Shown here in pieces: positions 1 to 12,249 of a DNA stretch of 64,000 nt. The stretch is taken from the NCBI RefSeq assembly GCF_030253575.1, contig NC_080568.1, positions 4,811,501 to 4,875,500 of the forward strand. The letters run 5' to 3'. The notes under the pieces are model-generated. The model was not told the DNA's origin. It saw only the letters and a list, made by a program, of their open reading frames with translations, and did no database searches. The DNA comes from Rhododendron vialii. Its lineage: Eukaryota > Streptophyta > Magnoliopsida > Ericales > Ericaceae. Numbering within the stretch: the stretch's first letter is position 1; each line of letters begins with the position of its first letter. Both the position numbers and the translations under genes were made by a program.

Positions 1-2054
1 CAGGGACATCATTGGGAGTTACATAGCCATACCTATATCAAATAAGTAAAATCGGCAACCATCTTCCTAAGAATCAAACACAAATTCGTTATTTTCATCG
101 AATAATTAAGTTGTGAAATGAATTACCAATGACCTTCACATTTTCCCTCAAGACGTGGGCCGAAAATTATCAAGTTTCCAGCATACTGGTGCCCACCAAT
201 GTGAGAGCAAGGACTAACAAACACTTGATGTTTCGTGGCTCGGAGTAGCATCTCTTCTTTAAACCTCTCTACAAGAACAGGGCCACAATGGCCACATCTC
301 CGGTCTCGATTCTTATGGCAACACACAAATACATATGAACCATTCAGCATTTCCATTTCTACCGTTCCTGACGCCCATTGGGAACCCTTCACAAAAACAT
401 CGTCTACGAAAGCATCCACATCAAGATGTGTCAAACCCCTACACCATACAAGACAAAAGAAGGATTGAGCTCTAGTATGGATTGGAAAAGAGGCCAAACA
501 AGTCATTGTACTCAATCTCAGATACATGAAAACTTTTATTGGCCTGTGTGATTGGTTGGATTAGGTATGAGATTGGATTATCATTGTCCGGGTTGAGTCC
601 AACACTTGAGGGAGGGATTGCATATGTGTTGGACAACCAATCCCACAAACCTGAATGTGGCCTCACTATTAGTTTGGCGGGCTAATCATTTTGCAACATG
701 ATATATCCCTCATCATTTGTCCGACCAATCAAGTGATCAAACATGACCTTAACTCAGATACATTACCTATATTTGATCATATCTGGGAAAATTAAGATGT
801 CCCCGTTCGAAGACTCTCCACCATCGCTTCCCTCACACATCGTCAATCGAATCTGTTCAAATGACAGTTTTAACTGCTCAACTTTGGTTGGATAGGATTA
901 TGCAATAACAAGATGAATTTGATCTGCACAATCAACACAAGACAACGCAAACTAGATGTGGTTTGCATCCACGGCAGAGATGAAGAACATCCACCTCACG
1001 CAAAAAAGGCTCAACTCTCAAGCAAGCTTCTTCTCTAGCCCTCGGCCTCCGTAAAATACAAGACAGCCTCACAACAGAAAGAAATCGGAGGAAAGGTAAA
1101 GCAGAAGAAAAAACCACAACAAATTAAATGTTCTGTGTCGGACCGCGGTCACAGGGAGTAGCATTGTATAACCAAATATATGGGGGCACTCCGGGCCCAA
1201 CAATCCCTCCCTCACGATGACGCTCCCGTGACTCGAACCCATGACTTCCTGACTCTGGTACCACTTGTCGGACCGCTTTTCCACCATGACTTCCTAGCTC
1301 TGATACACTTGGGCAAGTGTTTGAATTGTTCAAAATGGTACTGAGCGGACTAACCGTATATAATTTTAAAGTTTTTGAGCAAAAACGTCTATAAGTTTAA
1401 TAACATTTAAAACGCGGGTAGGGCTGCAGCCTGCAAACTAACCGAGCTAAACAGCTTGAGGCTCGACTCATTATGGACTCTGCTCGTTTTGTTACGAGTC
1501 GAACTCGAGTTTTAAGCCGGTTTAATAAACGAGTCGAGCTTGGGTTAATTGTAGCTAGACTTGTTCGTAAAAGCTAGACTCGCTCAACTCAATTACAGAG
1601 ACAAGGCTCATTATAGAAGCTCATTTTGTAAACAAACGAAGCTCGAACAACTCGATAAAAAATGAGCCGAGCTCGAGCCGAGCTGGACTAGTTTTGAACG
1701 AGTCTGAGCTCGAACACTTCAAAGCTCCGCTCGTTTGGACCACGTCCTTGAACCACAGTGCAAAAAACAAGTGTAAATGTAACTCAAAAAATCGACCTTT
1801 CCGTGAATGCTGTTGTTGTTGGACTTGAGAGCGGCGGCTAAGAGCCTCGGAAGAGGATCAGACTCAGGATCTTCGACACTGTGCGGCCAGTTCTCGGGAT
1901 TTCTGTAACAGAGAAACACGTGGCGGTCGTAGGCGTCGACGGTTCCGGCGAGAGGGGTCTTGTACATTTCCGGCCGCCGGAAACCGTAATTGAAGTCGGC
2001 GGTGGATGCATTTGTTGAGCCGCCATTAATGCTTTGGGAATCGGAGGAATTCAT
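1..2054 (-). CDS. Suc/Fer-like (Apd1/Aim32-type thioredoxin-like ferredoxin) protein, 5' part, 4 exons
   Basis: CDS = complement(join(<1..32,127..438,767..852,1797..2054)). All junctions are GT-AG and the phases agree, giving the first 229 residues; the 3' end lies left of the window. Exon 1 starts at ATG 2054 and contains YKTPLAGTVDAYDRHVFLCY. Exon 2 carries the CEGSDG...SSNGDILIFPDMIKYR block. Exon 3 carries the family core: HKNRDRRCGHCGP (about residues 156-168) and SPCSHIGGHQYAGN (about 190-202). Exon 4 begins YGYVTPNDVP. The family is a thioredoxin-fold [2Fe-2S] protein group; the HIGGH motif corresponds to the H-x3-H of yeast Apd1/Aim32 that binds the cluster. The cellular role in plants is poorly defined. 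Intron 1 (944 bp) holds a tRNA-like repeat and a hAT-type repeat. A second copy of exon 3 with adjoining intron lies at 21819-22158. Confidence 0.9.
1135..1335 (-). repeat. tRNA-like/SINE- or TRIM-like fragment in intron 1
   Basis: On the minus strand this segment has a box-B-like GGTTCGAGTC and two near-copies of a phrase resembling an initiator-tRNA primer site: TATCAGAGCTAGGAAGTCATGG and TACCAGAGTCAGGAAGTCAT, about 50 bp apart. A CGGTCCGAC phrase also occurs twice. No clear ends or target-site duplication were found, so SINE versus TRIM remnant is unresolved. Confidence 0.35.
1413..1740. mobile_element. hAT-type non-autonomous repeat, GAGCTCG-rich family, copy 1
   Basis: Begins TAGGGCTGCAGCCTGCAAAC and is full of AGCCGAGCTCGAGC-like words, the same family as 27774-28115, 35643-35955, 37076-37544 and 51555-51789. 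Its right end is degraded and no target-site duplication is readable. It lies in intron 1 of the Suc/Fer-like gene, close to the exon 1 donor. Confidence 0.65.
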
Positions 2055-2589
2055 GGCGGAAACAGAGAGAGAAAGAGGAGTCGCAGACTGCTTTCGCTTG
2101 CGGTATGTTTGGATAAGGCCACTAGCCAGGAAAAATTATTAGTACAACAATTCTACCTACGCCCCTGACGATCATTTCCCGACCACTCATTTTTCACATA
2201 TGTGTCGGCCTAGACCACACAAATGAGAGAATTTTTTAGATGCAAAATAGGATATTACTGACGTGGTACACATGCAGCATATTCAGACCGTCCAAAAATA
2301 CAACCAACGGTCCAAATGCAAAGGTATCAAATGAATTTTAAAAAAATGAAAATGAAAATTAAGAGACTGTTCTGATCTAGATCGTCAATTGCTCGGCTTT
2401 GACGCAACCAAAAATTTCTCCCACACATAATATGTGATAAAGAAATATGTTTTCACTTTTTAACTATCATTGAAACCATTATTATCATGTCATAAATCAT
2501 GTTGATCGAAATTCAATAGGAATGATTTCCTAATGTATTTATTCTTCTTAAAAAAATTAGTATGTTGATACACTGGATCCTAATTCATT
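2055..2589. other. Intergenic, upstream of the Suc/Fer-like gene
   Basis: AT-rich DNA between the Suc/Fer start codon and the 5' end of the first Helitron-like element. It should hold the Suc/Fer promoter, reading leftward. No gene was recognised. Confidence 0.5.
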
Positions 2590-2597
2590 TCCAACCG

Positions 2598-2598
<1 letters not shown>

Positions 2599-2661
<63 letters not shown>
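2599..2661. repeat. (TA)n microsatellite
   Basis: About 63 bp of uninterrupted TA dinucleotides, sitting in the short AT stretch of the Helitron 5' end; the other two copies of this end have only TATAT or TATAA here. Confidence 0.97.
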
Positions 2662-2664
<3 letters not shown>

Positions 2665-2892
2665 GAGGCAGTGTTTCGCATGTCCAAAATTCAATTTGGA
2701 CGAATTTATCCTTTAATTTGGCCCATTTCACGGATTGCCCAGGGTATGCAAATCGTTTTTATTACAGTTCTGCCCTTTAATTTCGGCCATTTTACAGTTT
2801 GTCTACGCCACAGTTTCTCCCTCCTGCCGCTTCCCCATTTTAATTCCTTCCGCAGACCCCAAACCCTGATTCCTTCCACAAACCCCCAGCCA

Positions 2893-3085
2893 TGGACGAC
2901 AACAACAACGGCCAATAACCCGGCCTCTTCGTCGCCGCCCCCCAACTCACCCCTGACGACGCCCGCTCCCTCCTCTCCTCCTTCACCCACGACCGGCTCC
3001 TCTCTATCGTCCAATCCGCCACCCGACGTCCGAACGACCATCCGAGAAACCCACGACCAGCTTCTCTCTCTCTCTCTCCTGCGAT
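2893..3085 (+). pseudogene. UBA2-like RNA-binding protein, N-terminal fragment
   Basis: From ATG 2893 the frame reads MDDNNNGQ, hits a stop, then continues PQLTPDDARSLLSSFTHD and RLLSIVQSAT. After a shift of frame comes HPDVRTTIRETHDQ. This order (DAR-LL--FTHDQLL-I-Q-A--RHPDV--IRE) is the N-terminal region that precedes the first RRM of plant UBP1-associated protein 2 homologs. It ends in CT-rich DNA before any RRM. The stop and frameshift mark it as a captured, dead fragment. The family call rests on this short stretch only. Confidence 0.55.
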
Positions 3086-3589
3086 CCGTGTTCACGATTC
3101 CATGGCCACTCTCTCTCTCTGCGATGTTTCTTCGATAGAATTCCAAGCAGAATAACTATGCATTTGGTCCATTGCTTTGCTAGATGGGAGGAAGAAGGGA
3201 CGGTGATTCTTCCCCAATCGATAGGTCCGTAGGCGAGGAAGATGAGAACGATGAAGAAGATGGATGATCGACCTGGGTTTTGAAAGTTGGGATGTTGTCA
3301 TCGTTCTCATTGCAGGTACCAAACTCCCTCCTTAATAAACCCATACCCAGCATGCTTAGGGTTGGGATTTTTTTCCATTTGGTCTTCAATAGCTTGATCT
3401 AAAGATAGGAACTCTCAGATAGAGAAAGCCATGTCTCTGCCTCAATCAGCGCCGACCTCACGTCTTACACAGCGTCGACCTCAGATCACGACATTATCTC
3501 TAGGCCTCACTGGTGCCCATCCCCGTCTCTCTCTCTCTCTCTCTCTCTCTCTGTTGCTCACTAATCAAGTCTCTCTTCAACCAAATCAT

Positions 3590-4029
3590 GCTATGGAATT
3601 ACTTATTCGCCTATTCAGGACCATTTGGGCACTTCTTTCACAACATATGCGTGCAATTTTGTGTGGGTGATCCTTGCTCTGCAATTTTGTTGATTTTTTT
3701 TGTCCGTTTTGTGCAGCTGGCTCTGGTACAGCTTTGTGCAGTTGCGAGTTCTTGTGCTTTGGTGTTTGTTTTTGTTTATTTGAGCTTTATAAAATCTACA
3801 GTTCACCCAAAAACATATGCGTGCACCGGCATAGATACATGCCGATTTGAGTCAAACTTGCACTTCTTAGATGGATAGGCTCTAATAGGTCTGTTGATCC
3901 GGTGAGGACTGATAGAATGATAATACACGTTCTGTTTTGGCTTTTTAGGTTGTGTTGGAACAGTTGACTTCTTCTCCTTGGAGCAATATGCTTTTAATGA
4001 TATACTACAGCTTGGTAGTTGAAGCTAGG
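3590..4029 (+). pseudogene. PMP22/Mpv17-family (PXMP2/4-like) membrane protein fragment
   Basis: Two pieces match consecutive parts of the family. At about 3600-3655 the frame reads FAYSGPFGHFFHNI, the conserved AY-GPFGH block. At 3949-4029 a well-formed exon between TTTTTAG and GTGAGTAG reads VVLEQLTSSPWSNMLLMIYY then SLVVEAR. The family are small four-helix proteins of peroxisomal or other organelle membranes. The first exon and the C-terminal exons were not found, so this looks like a captured fragment inside Helitron 1. Confidence 0.7.
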
Positions 4030-6261
4030 TGAGTAGTTGGAGTGACTGCTTGGGACAGGAAATTCTTATGATCGATTCTTTTGTTATTTTCAACGTCTTT
4101 AATTTGGTTACAGGTTATTACATAGTTTGATATTCGGGACACGGATTATCTAGGATGCAAGTTATGTATAGCTTTTGTATGTTTACTCCTAAAATCGCTG
4201 CTTAGATCTGCGATTACAAAAAAAATATTTTGCTCATGTATGTATTTGTGATATATTAAAGCAACATGATGTGTGTATCTGTGTTAGCCCATTCCGCATG
4301 GTTCTCTATGAAAGTGATGTTAGGACTTAAAAGTTTTTTGTAATCTGTTCATATTAACTAGATTTGTTAATGTCTCTATTAAAATGTTCTCCCTCTTATT
4401 AAAAACCAAAAAGAATGCGTGTGGAGGTGCCTTATGGCCTGTATATAGAACAGAAAATTTAAATTGCAAGGCAAAAAACTGAAAAACGAATGTAAAAACT
4501 TAAAAATGTACAATCCAAAAAAAAGAGTACGAACAAGATTCAAGTGTTTTGATTAAGATGATAAGATGCAAGTATGCAACCTTGGCTTACTACAATATTT
4601 GCACCATAATGGAACTTACAAAGGACTGGCATCTTGATGTTGACTATTTACTATCAGGAAGTCTATTTCATACCATGAATAATAAGAACCAGTTTTCGCT
4701 TGCCAATTTTGGCTTGATTTTGCCAATTAAGTCCCTCGATTGGCGTTTGTGGATATGAATTTGTGTGTTTCAATTTTGGCTGGATTTGTATGTGTTTATC
4801 TTCGGTTGGATTTCAATTTCTCTCTTTGTATTTGAGGTTTATGGGTTCTGAGTGAGAGGAGAGAAAGAGAGGGAGATGGGTAGAATCTGGTACATATGGT
4901 GTTTTGGAAACCTAGGCTATTGGGTACCCTTATGTTGAACAGCTAGCTAAAGTAGATAAATACCACTCTTTTTAGGCAGTTTTCCTAGGATTTTGCCTAG
5001 GCTATCAGAGATGCTCTAAAGCCTTTTCTCCTTGGCAGCGAGTGCTAACTGTGGACATCTCCCACACTGTTTATGCATGTGCAGTCAGCTGATGCTGATC
5101 ATTAGACTCATTCCTCTCTCTACTTGCCAAGCATCTACGGAACTCTGGTGACGGCGAAACTCAACTCGAGAATCCCAAAACAGTTGTATAGTTGCTGTAC
5201 AGATTATTGGTGTTTTTTTTTATCAACTACACTACTACAGTATCGGAAGAGGAAAAAAGAAAAAGAGGAAAACCCCACTCTGTTGAGCCAGGAAAAAAAA
5301 TGATTTTTCTTTTGATTTGTTTGCCATGTTATTTTCTTTCCCGGTTTAAGAATGTGAAGCAGCGGATACCCTAATAAAATGATTTGGTTTGATTTTCCCC
5401 TTAAGCTTCTTTGTTGAATGGTGCAGAATGTAGATGCTCTCACTCTCATCTTTAGCTCCCAAACCAAGGTGAGTTTCTTCTGTTTGATAAGGCAATAAAG
5501 CAGGGAGCGTTGGACTTATCGGGCAAATGGGAGGATGAATTTAGAGGGAATGTTGTACCTATTGAGAAATTATATCAATGCAGTTTTTTTTTTCCTGTCA
5601 AAACTTTTGCGATGCGAATAAAAGAAAATTTTATGTATGTTAGTCCACATATATCAATTAAAATGCCATTTAGCAAGGGAAAATTCACTATTGTCATTGG
5701 CCTGAAGCAAAAAAGACATATATCGGAAACACACCCTTATAGTATAAATGATGTCTTAGAGAGAGATAGAGTTCGTCGTCTTAAGATATGTCTTAAAAAT
5801 GTGGATGATTTGTGTGGCCAATGAGTTTGTTTTGCATGCAAGAAGTGTTGCATTTCATGCCAACATACAGAGTTGTAGACTCTCGAGTAATTGTATTTTC
5901 TTGTTGCTATAGTTCTTACGATACATGTCAATGATTTCCTGCGAATTGGAAAGGAAAAGAATACAGAATTGTAGGTTGTTGCATGTGATTTTATACTTTC
6001 TTCCAAGCTTCACCAGTTATTAATTTCCCTCATTTTTAGTTATGCTACTCTTCTTTGATTTGAGCATTTGGAAGTAGGGATATATTTTCATTAACTAGCG
6101 AGATGTCTTTGATATGCTTTTCTAGAATTGTTCAATCCTTGTCTGATTTAACCTTACCTCAACAGTCAAACAGCTTCGATTTGACATTCACAGTAATTCA
6201 TATCATCTTCCAGTAGAAGGAATGGATAGCTAAACTTAGCTTACAACTTTTTCGAACAGAT
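4030..6261. other. Interior of Helitron 1, no recognised gene
   Basis: Mostly AT-rich sequence between the PMP22-like and TMEM214-like fragments. An open frame of about 104 codons ends at 5824, but it has no ATG start and matches no family known to me. The 5171-5230 segment recurs at 9174-9237. Confidence 0.4.
5171..5230 (+). repeat. 60-bp direct repeat, copy 1 (copy 2 at 9174-9237)
   Basis: AATCCCAAAACAGTTGTA, GTTGCTGTACAGATTATTGG, a T-run and ATCAACTAC occur in the same order in both copies, with only a point change and a longer T-run in copy 2. Both lie inside Helitron 1. Confidence 0.9.
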
Positions 6262-7217
6262 CCCTCTTTCTCATATTTCTGAAGTTGTTTATAGGACATC
6301 AGCCGATTGGCTTGGCCATTGATCTTTTGAAGCACTTGGTTCCTTTGTATTGTGGTCAATGGACAGCATACTTACTGACCTGGCTATCCATCAAGGAGCA
6401 GCTAAGGGGTCAAAAAAGGTTTCTCAACAAGCATCTGCAAAATCTCATGTAATTTTTGCCGTTTTCCTTGATTAGCTTTTCGTCGTTTTCTTTAGCTTTA
6501 AGAATAAGGTAAAAGCTTGTTGTCATGTTGTGGTCGACGTAATGACTTGGAATTTTTATGTTCATTATTTAGTTACTAAGATTTAATGAATTTGAGGCTT
6601 CTGACTTTGGGCCAATGAATACAACACATTAGAGAAGATTCCTAACTGAACTAAGCGTTTTGATGATTCCTAGGACTGGACAAGTGTCCTATATCTGAAA
6701 CTTGAACCTCTCGCACTCAGATGTAGCATGGACAGGTTGTCGAGGTGTGATTGTGTTTTCGGTTTAGCTCCCGAAACTTATTGGGTTATTGTCGTGGGCA
6801 AGTTTGAAACATTCTGGACAAAATTTTTGTCATCTATAGCACGTTTTATTGGGTAACCCATAGGACAATTTGGAATGAAAAGAGCATTAAAAAGCCAAGT
6901 GATATGTTAGTCATAGGATTGGGCGCTGTTAGTCTTAATTAACATGCACAACAGCACATGAAAGGCTTGGATCACATTTGGTATGGGATGTGACACGTGT
7001 TGGTTGTTAGTTTGTTGTTTTCCTAAAATATCTCCTTAAGGAGTATACTGGAACGTGGGACGTGTTCTTTGAGTAGTTGGAAGCTGTTGACCTATGTAGC
7101 ACGGATACGGATACGGACACGAATATGGACACGGGACACGGCAATTCTAAAAAAATGGAGATACGGCCACGGCGGGAGACACGCCATGTTTATAAATAAA
7201 TAAAAAATAAATATATG

Positions 7218-7271
<54 letters not shown>

Positions 7272-9095
7272 TGAACCATTGTATATGAATAATTTCACAA
7301 ATTATATAAATTTTTTTCAAAGGAAAAATTACAGTTTAACCCAAATGTTTTGAATAATTTCATATTAACCCCCAAAAATTTTAAAAATATTACATTTTGA
7401 CACCTAGCCGCGTCCCCGGCGTGTCCCCAACCGTGTCCCTGCCATGTCCCCTATCAAAAAATAATAATTATTATTGGACACGCCACGTGGCGTATCCAAT
7501 ACATGTCCCCGCCGCGTCCCAGTGTCCAATACGTGAACACGGTGCCCTTTTGGAGTGTCAGTGCTACATAGCTGTTGACAAACAGGCACAATTAATTGAA
7601 GTGGTGGTGCTCCATCATTTTGATGCCCATACGAGGAAAATGGAACTGTTTGGAAGGGCTGAACTAAATGGCAGTTGTCGGGCACACATTTAATTTGCTT
7701 AATGGACGAATTGCACATATATTGTGGAGTGTAGGAGTTGATTACTTGTCTAAATAAGGATGGACCTAATAGACCTTCCTTATGCAGTTTGAGATATCTT
7801 CTCCTTTCGATTATTTTTCCACTTTTGCAAGAAATATTATCTTAAATTATTATGCTCTCCATTAAATAGCATCTTTTATGCATGCTTTAATTTATTTTCT
7901 TTCTTTCAGAACTGTTTTGTGACCAAGTGCACAAGATGTTTAAATTTTGTTGAGGCGTATAACTCCTAATTGACGACATATGCAGAGACTTACATTGTTC
8001 ATATACTAACTTTGGAGGATTAATTATACTGACGCAAAACAAATTCTAACACTCATCGTGTGTGTGACTCAGAGAGGTAAGCAAAAGAATTATAGAATGC
8101 AATCTGTGATATATGGTACATTTATGACATGAACAAAGCGGAAACAAGTTACTATGAGAGTAATTCAGTCTTATCTCAACTCTAATATTATGTTATAACA
8201 TCCAAATCAAAATCAATTAGTTGTGAGTGAAGAGGCTCAAGAGTAGGGGGTCTTTATCATGCTTTTAGTTTGTTTGCTAGATGAATGGCATGGATATTGT
8301 GGAGTGTATGATCCAATTATATTTGTTGTTTATAGAAATGAGGGATTGGTTAGACCTTGATCATAGAGTTCCCTGACCCATCTCTCATTTGACTCCTGGC
8401 CTAAATTATGAGTTTGGTATGTTACTAGCTTCCTGGAGCTGTTATGCTTACAAAACTTTGAAACAATGTATGCTTTTGATTGCATGCTTGTATGATCCAC
8501 TATATTATGCTTCACTATGTTAGGTTTTTAAAGCAGGAACCTCTCTCTTCTTTTAAGCTCATTTATGCCGGATCAAGGATTTGAGAAAATATGTTCAGAA
8601 GATAATTACGCTGTATCTTCTTTTAATGATCGGTGCTTTTTCAGAAGGGTTTTGCTCCTGGAACATTTTCCCAGTAAAATTTCCTGCTTCTACGATCTGA
8701 ACTGTCGATATTGATATAATTCTGGAGCTGCAGGTTGCCATATTTGTGGTTTTAGCAATGACATTGCGACGAAAACCTTAGTTGTTGATCAGTCTAATGC
8801 CCATAATAAAGGAGAATCCGAAATACCAAGGCCAAGATAAGCTTCCAATCACAATCTAGGTGATTGCTTAGGTGAGACTAGAAAACACAATTCGTTGAAT
8901 GGACGTTTCTTTGTTGTTTTGTTTGAGTAGTTCTCAATCAAGATTCAACTAATTTCTCTTGGGCTTCTCAATGTGATTTGGTTCTGGGGCTTTACATGTG
9001 AGTCTGTTACCTCTCGTCGATGCTGAGCAGTAAATCAAGTTGCAATTCGCAGTCAAGAGTTGATTTTACAGTTAGTGGAGAGGTTCGAAACTATT
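6262..9095 (+). pseudogene. TMEM214-like (DUF2359) transmembrane protein pseudogene
   Basis: Three exon-like blocks appear in family order. About 6262-6460, after an acceptor at TCGAACAG, reads IPLSHISEVVYRTSADW, a stop, then SFEALGSFVLWSMDSILTDL and AAKGSKK. About 8733-8850, after GAGCTGCAG, reads VAIFVVLAMTLRRKP, a stop, then KENPKYQGQDKLPIT and a second stop. About 8958-9090 reads QASQCDLVLGLY, then in another frame CNSQSR and LILQLVER. Plant homologs are ER/Golgi-type membrane proteins of about 600 residues. In-frame stops, a frameshift and missing N- and C-terminal exons show that it is dead. It lies within Helitron 1, and the hAT MITE at 7092-7571 sits in what was an intron. Confidence 0.8.
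7092..7571. mobile_element. hAT MITE, GATACGGACACG-type, with 8-bp TSD
   Basis: Terminal inverted repeats CTATGTAGCAC...GTGCTACATAG are exact to the edges. They are flanked by the direct repeat CTGTTGAC at 7084-7091 and 7572-7579. The 480-bp interior has GGATACGGACACG-like arms and an internal (TA)n tract. An 8-bp target duplication fits the hAT superfamily. The element at 58747-59353 has related ends (CTATGAAGCACGGGTAC). Confidence 0.92.
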
Positions 9096-9173
9096 GTAAT
9101 TATTTCGATGGCTACCCACTTCTCCTTGTTTTTTTTTCATTCTTATTTCTTGTTCTTGTTTTGGTGTGTCGGG

Positions 9174-9237
9174 AATCCCAAAACAGTTGTACAGTTGCTG
9201 TACAGATTATTGGTGTTTTTTTTTTTTTATCAACTAC
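9174..9237 (+). repeat. 60-bp direct repeat, copy 2
   Basis: Second copy of the segment at 5171-5230, with a longer internal T-run. Confidence 0.9.
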
Positions 9238-9590
9238 AGTTGGTGTTTTTTTTTTTACGAACAAATCCAGTTTGCCATATCTTTGAACCAGCTCTACCTT
9301 CAACGCTGAACTGTCATAGGAGACAAACTAATTACAAGAGTATTGAATTTGATTTTGCTCTGATTTCGAATCGATACGCACAGAATAATCAACAACATGC
9401 CATCCTTCCTTTGTCTGGTTTTCAGGTAAGGCTTTTGCTCTTCTTGAAAGCAACACACGACTGGTACACAATTTCATCTCCCTGACCATGCACTGCAACT
9501 GCAACAATCACTCACTCATTCTCTGCAACGGGCAAGAAACACCCTCTTCAACGGGCATGATTCTCGTGCCTCGCACGAGGCCAGACCTAT

Positions 9591-10407
9591 ATTTAAAAAT
9601 ATTCAATGTGTGACATCGGACAGTTATGTGTTCGTGCATTGCTAATTTGCCATTTAGTAAGTTATGTCTACTTAACGTAAAAAAATACTAGCACATCACC
9701 ATAGGCAAATGATTATTGTCACGATAAGTAATATTCTTTTTGATAACTCAGGTGGCCAGGTCAATTTACGCGCACCTTGACTAAATTTGAGGGATCAGTC
9801 CCACCGCGGCACCACCTACTTACGTGGCATACACAATAAGCAATATTTGCTCTTAACATAGATCAATACATTTGTTGAGATATACTACCATCAAATAACA
9901 ATAGTAAAAGATCTGAGGAGGCTAGGCTGCCTAGGCACCCCAATTTCAATTATTCTTATAGGTGATCAATCCGTCAGGTGAAAGAGAAACTGTTAACTTG
10001 GATCATACTCTATGCATTCATATATATGCTGCGTATGCTTTACTTCATTCTCCTTCTCCTTCCTATTGCCACAAGACTCACCTTTTACTGACATCAAAAC
10101 CGACACATTGAAACAGGGTTTGATTTGATCTATATATATCATAAAAAATGCTACGCCCACCGCTCAACTTTCACTGTTCTTCCCACCGCTCTCAATTTTA
10201 CCGTCAAAAAATGTATGGTCCAGATTTTAACAAACTCTTTTAGGGAAGAGTTAAAAAATCTGGACTATTATTTGCCAAGACGGACGATATAAATGTTGAA
10301 CGGTGAATATTAAGCGATAGAGGTAGTCTTGCTTATATATCATCTGCTATGAACCCTATGCTTTTGTTTCATAGTATTCCCTTGCCTTTTCACGTTTCCA
10401 ACCGTTA
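9591..10407. other. Spacer between the two Helitron-like elements
   Basis: AT-rich, no recognised gene. Just before 10408 the phrase TCCAACCGTTAT occurs twice in tandem (10397 and 10408), so the second element's exact start could be either. Confidence 0.5.
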
Positions 10408-11710
10408 TCCAACCGTTATATAAAAAGAGGCAGTTTTTCAGATCTCCTAAATTCAATTTGGACGAATTTACCCTTTAATTTGGCCCGTTTAACGGATTGC
10501 CCAGCGTATGGGGGTAGTTGGGTCATTTCGTTGCCGCCTGTGCCTGTGTACAGATGTCGCTGTTCGGCCGTCCCCCGGGATTCGTGATGAATTCGGTGCG
10601 TCCATTTGGGCTGCTTCTTTTACAGCGTCTCTCTCTCGCCTCCCTCTCTGTTCTGTCTCTGTTTGCTGGCTCTCTGCTCCTCCTTCGATCAACGACCGCT
10701 GCATCGCATCGCCACACGGATTCTCTACTCCATCAACGGCATCACCATCGGGTATTTGTCTTTCTTCCTCTCTCTTCTCCCGTTTTATCTATTTTTTTTC
10801 TTTCCCCTTTTTCCGCTTGTCTCCGGGCTCCTTCCCTGTCCCTGTGCCTTTTGTTTCTTCCCTCTCCTTGTGCCTTTCGTTTTTTCATTTGGTTTTTGTG
10901 GGACAGCTGGAGAGAGAAAGAGAGGGGTTTTGGGGCGATTTGATTTGGGATTTTGTTTTGTGCTACTCTTTTTACCACAGGCTGGTTTTCGTTTTCCCGT
11001 AAGTTTTGGGTTTGAGCTGTGTATGTGAGATTATGTTAGAGTTTTGGGTTGTGGATTTTGGGTTTTTTTGCTGTGGATTTGCTTTTTGTGGCTGCTTCTG
11101 TTGCGTCCAGTGGGATTTGCTAGGTTAAGTTTAGCTTGGATTTGTGGCTATGGTTGTTGCTTTGTTGTTGCTGGGTTGGGTTTAGCACAGGTGTGTTCTC
11201 GTTTTCCCGAAAGTTTTAGGTTTGAGCTGTGTATGTGAACTTATGTTAAAGTTTTGGGTTGTGGATTTTGGGTTTTTTTGCCATTGATTTGTTAGTCGAC
11301 ATCATCTGCTCTTGAGTGCTGTTGGTTTTGGGTTTAGTCATTGATTTCCTAATTAGTATGTTTGTCACCGATTATTTGGCTTTTGGTCATGTGTTGATGA
11401 AAGTGGTATGTTCAAGAGGTATTAAGAACACGTGGTCTTTTTGGACTATGTAATATAATATATGGATTTACAGTTAATATGGCTAATTGGAAAATTCAAA
11501 TCAGGCTTGGGGTTTAGCAGATATAGCAAAGAAGAAAATATAAAGACGTGTGTACTGATGTTGAATGGTGTTGGAATCTGGTTAAGATAATTCATGAGCA
11601 AGTGAGCAAAAGTAACATTAGAATTTGATCAGATGCCATTTCACTTTTTAAAGCCCAGTTTAGGTTTGTGTATATTTCGTTATGCCATATCTTTTGTCTG
11701 GTTGTCTATA

Positions 11711-11795
11711 TCCAACCGTTATAATAAAAGAAACAGTTTTTCAGATGCCCAATTTTCGATTTCGGACACATTTATCCCCCCGATTGAAATCCCTT
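11711..11795 (+). repeat. Third copy of the Helitron-like 5' end
   Basis: TCCAACCGTTATAATAAAAG followed by AAACAGTTTTTCAGATG parallels 2590 and 10408. It is more diverged after about 60 bp. It has no separate 3' end of its own before 17090, so the two nested 5' ends may share one terminus. Confidence 0.65.
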
Positions 11796-11930
11796 CAGTT
11801 GTGGGTTTGAGGCTATTTCTGACTTTTCGTTTGGCAGCCAGATACGCGGCTCCTGTTGTCCCATGTCCCTCACTTCTTCCCGTGTTTGTTCCCACCCTTC
11901 CTTTTCTTGGTTTGCTTTTCGCATAACTGC

Positions 11931-11933
<3 letters not shown>

Positions 11934-11967
<34 letters not shown>
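11934..11967. repeat. (GA)n microsatellite
   Basis: 34 bp of GA dinucleotides. Confidence 0.97.
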
Positions 11968-11972
<5 letters not shown>

Positions 11973-12249
11973 GGGCGATTTGCTGGATTCCGTGTGTGTG
12001 GTAGTGTTTTCTTTTGGTGGCCTTAGTGCCCAGGGTTGGTTTTGCTGTTTTGGTTTTCTTTTCTCATGCTCTTTTTTTTACGCTTTGTGCCTTGTCCGGG
12101 CTGGGCTTGGTTTTGTTGTTTCGATTTCCTTATCCCGTGCTTTTCTTTATGCTCTGTGGTTTGTCCGGTGGGCTTGTTTGGGGGAGGTGTCTATTGCTGT
12201 TGGTTTTTGGATTTGCGCTTGAGAACTTAGGGTTTTGGGCCTCGGTTTT

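Larger units (their letters stand above)
2590..9590 (+). mobile_element. Candidate non-autonomous Helitron 1 carrying gene fragments
   Basis: The 5' end reads TCCAACCGTTATA followed by a (TA)n expansion, then AAAAAGAGGCAG and about 80 bp that matches 10408-10510. The 3' end has a hairpin CGTGC-CTC-GCACG followed by AGGCCAGACCTAT (9564-9590). This matches the 3' end at 17065-17090, where a hairpin is followed by GGCCGAACCTAG. A TC start and a subterminal hairpin with CTRR end are Helitron hallmarks; here the last base is T instead of G, so the end is slightly decayed. Inside are fragments of at least three unrelated host genes, all on the plus strand, and a later hAT MITE. No Rep/helicase coding was seen. 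The boundaries are inferred from the paired termini. Confidence 0.6.

Noticed and set aside
10508..11028. Three overlapping open frames of 140-164 codons after the Helitron 2 start
   Set aside because: They come from CT/GT-rich low-complexity sequence (Leu/Ser/Phe/Arg runs), have no recognisable domain, and all three frames are open in the same place.
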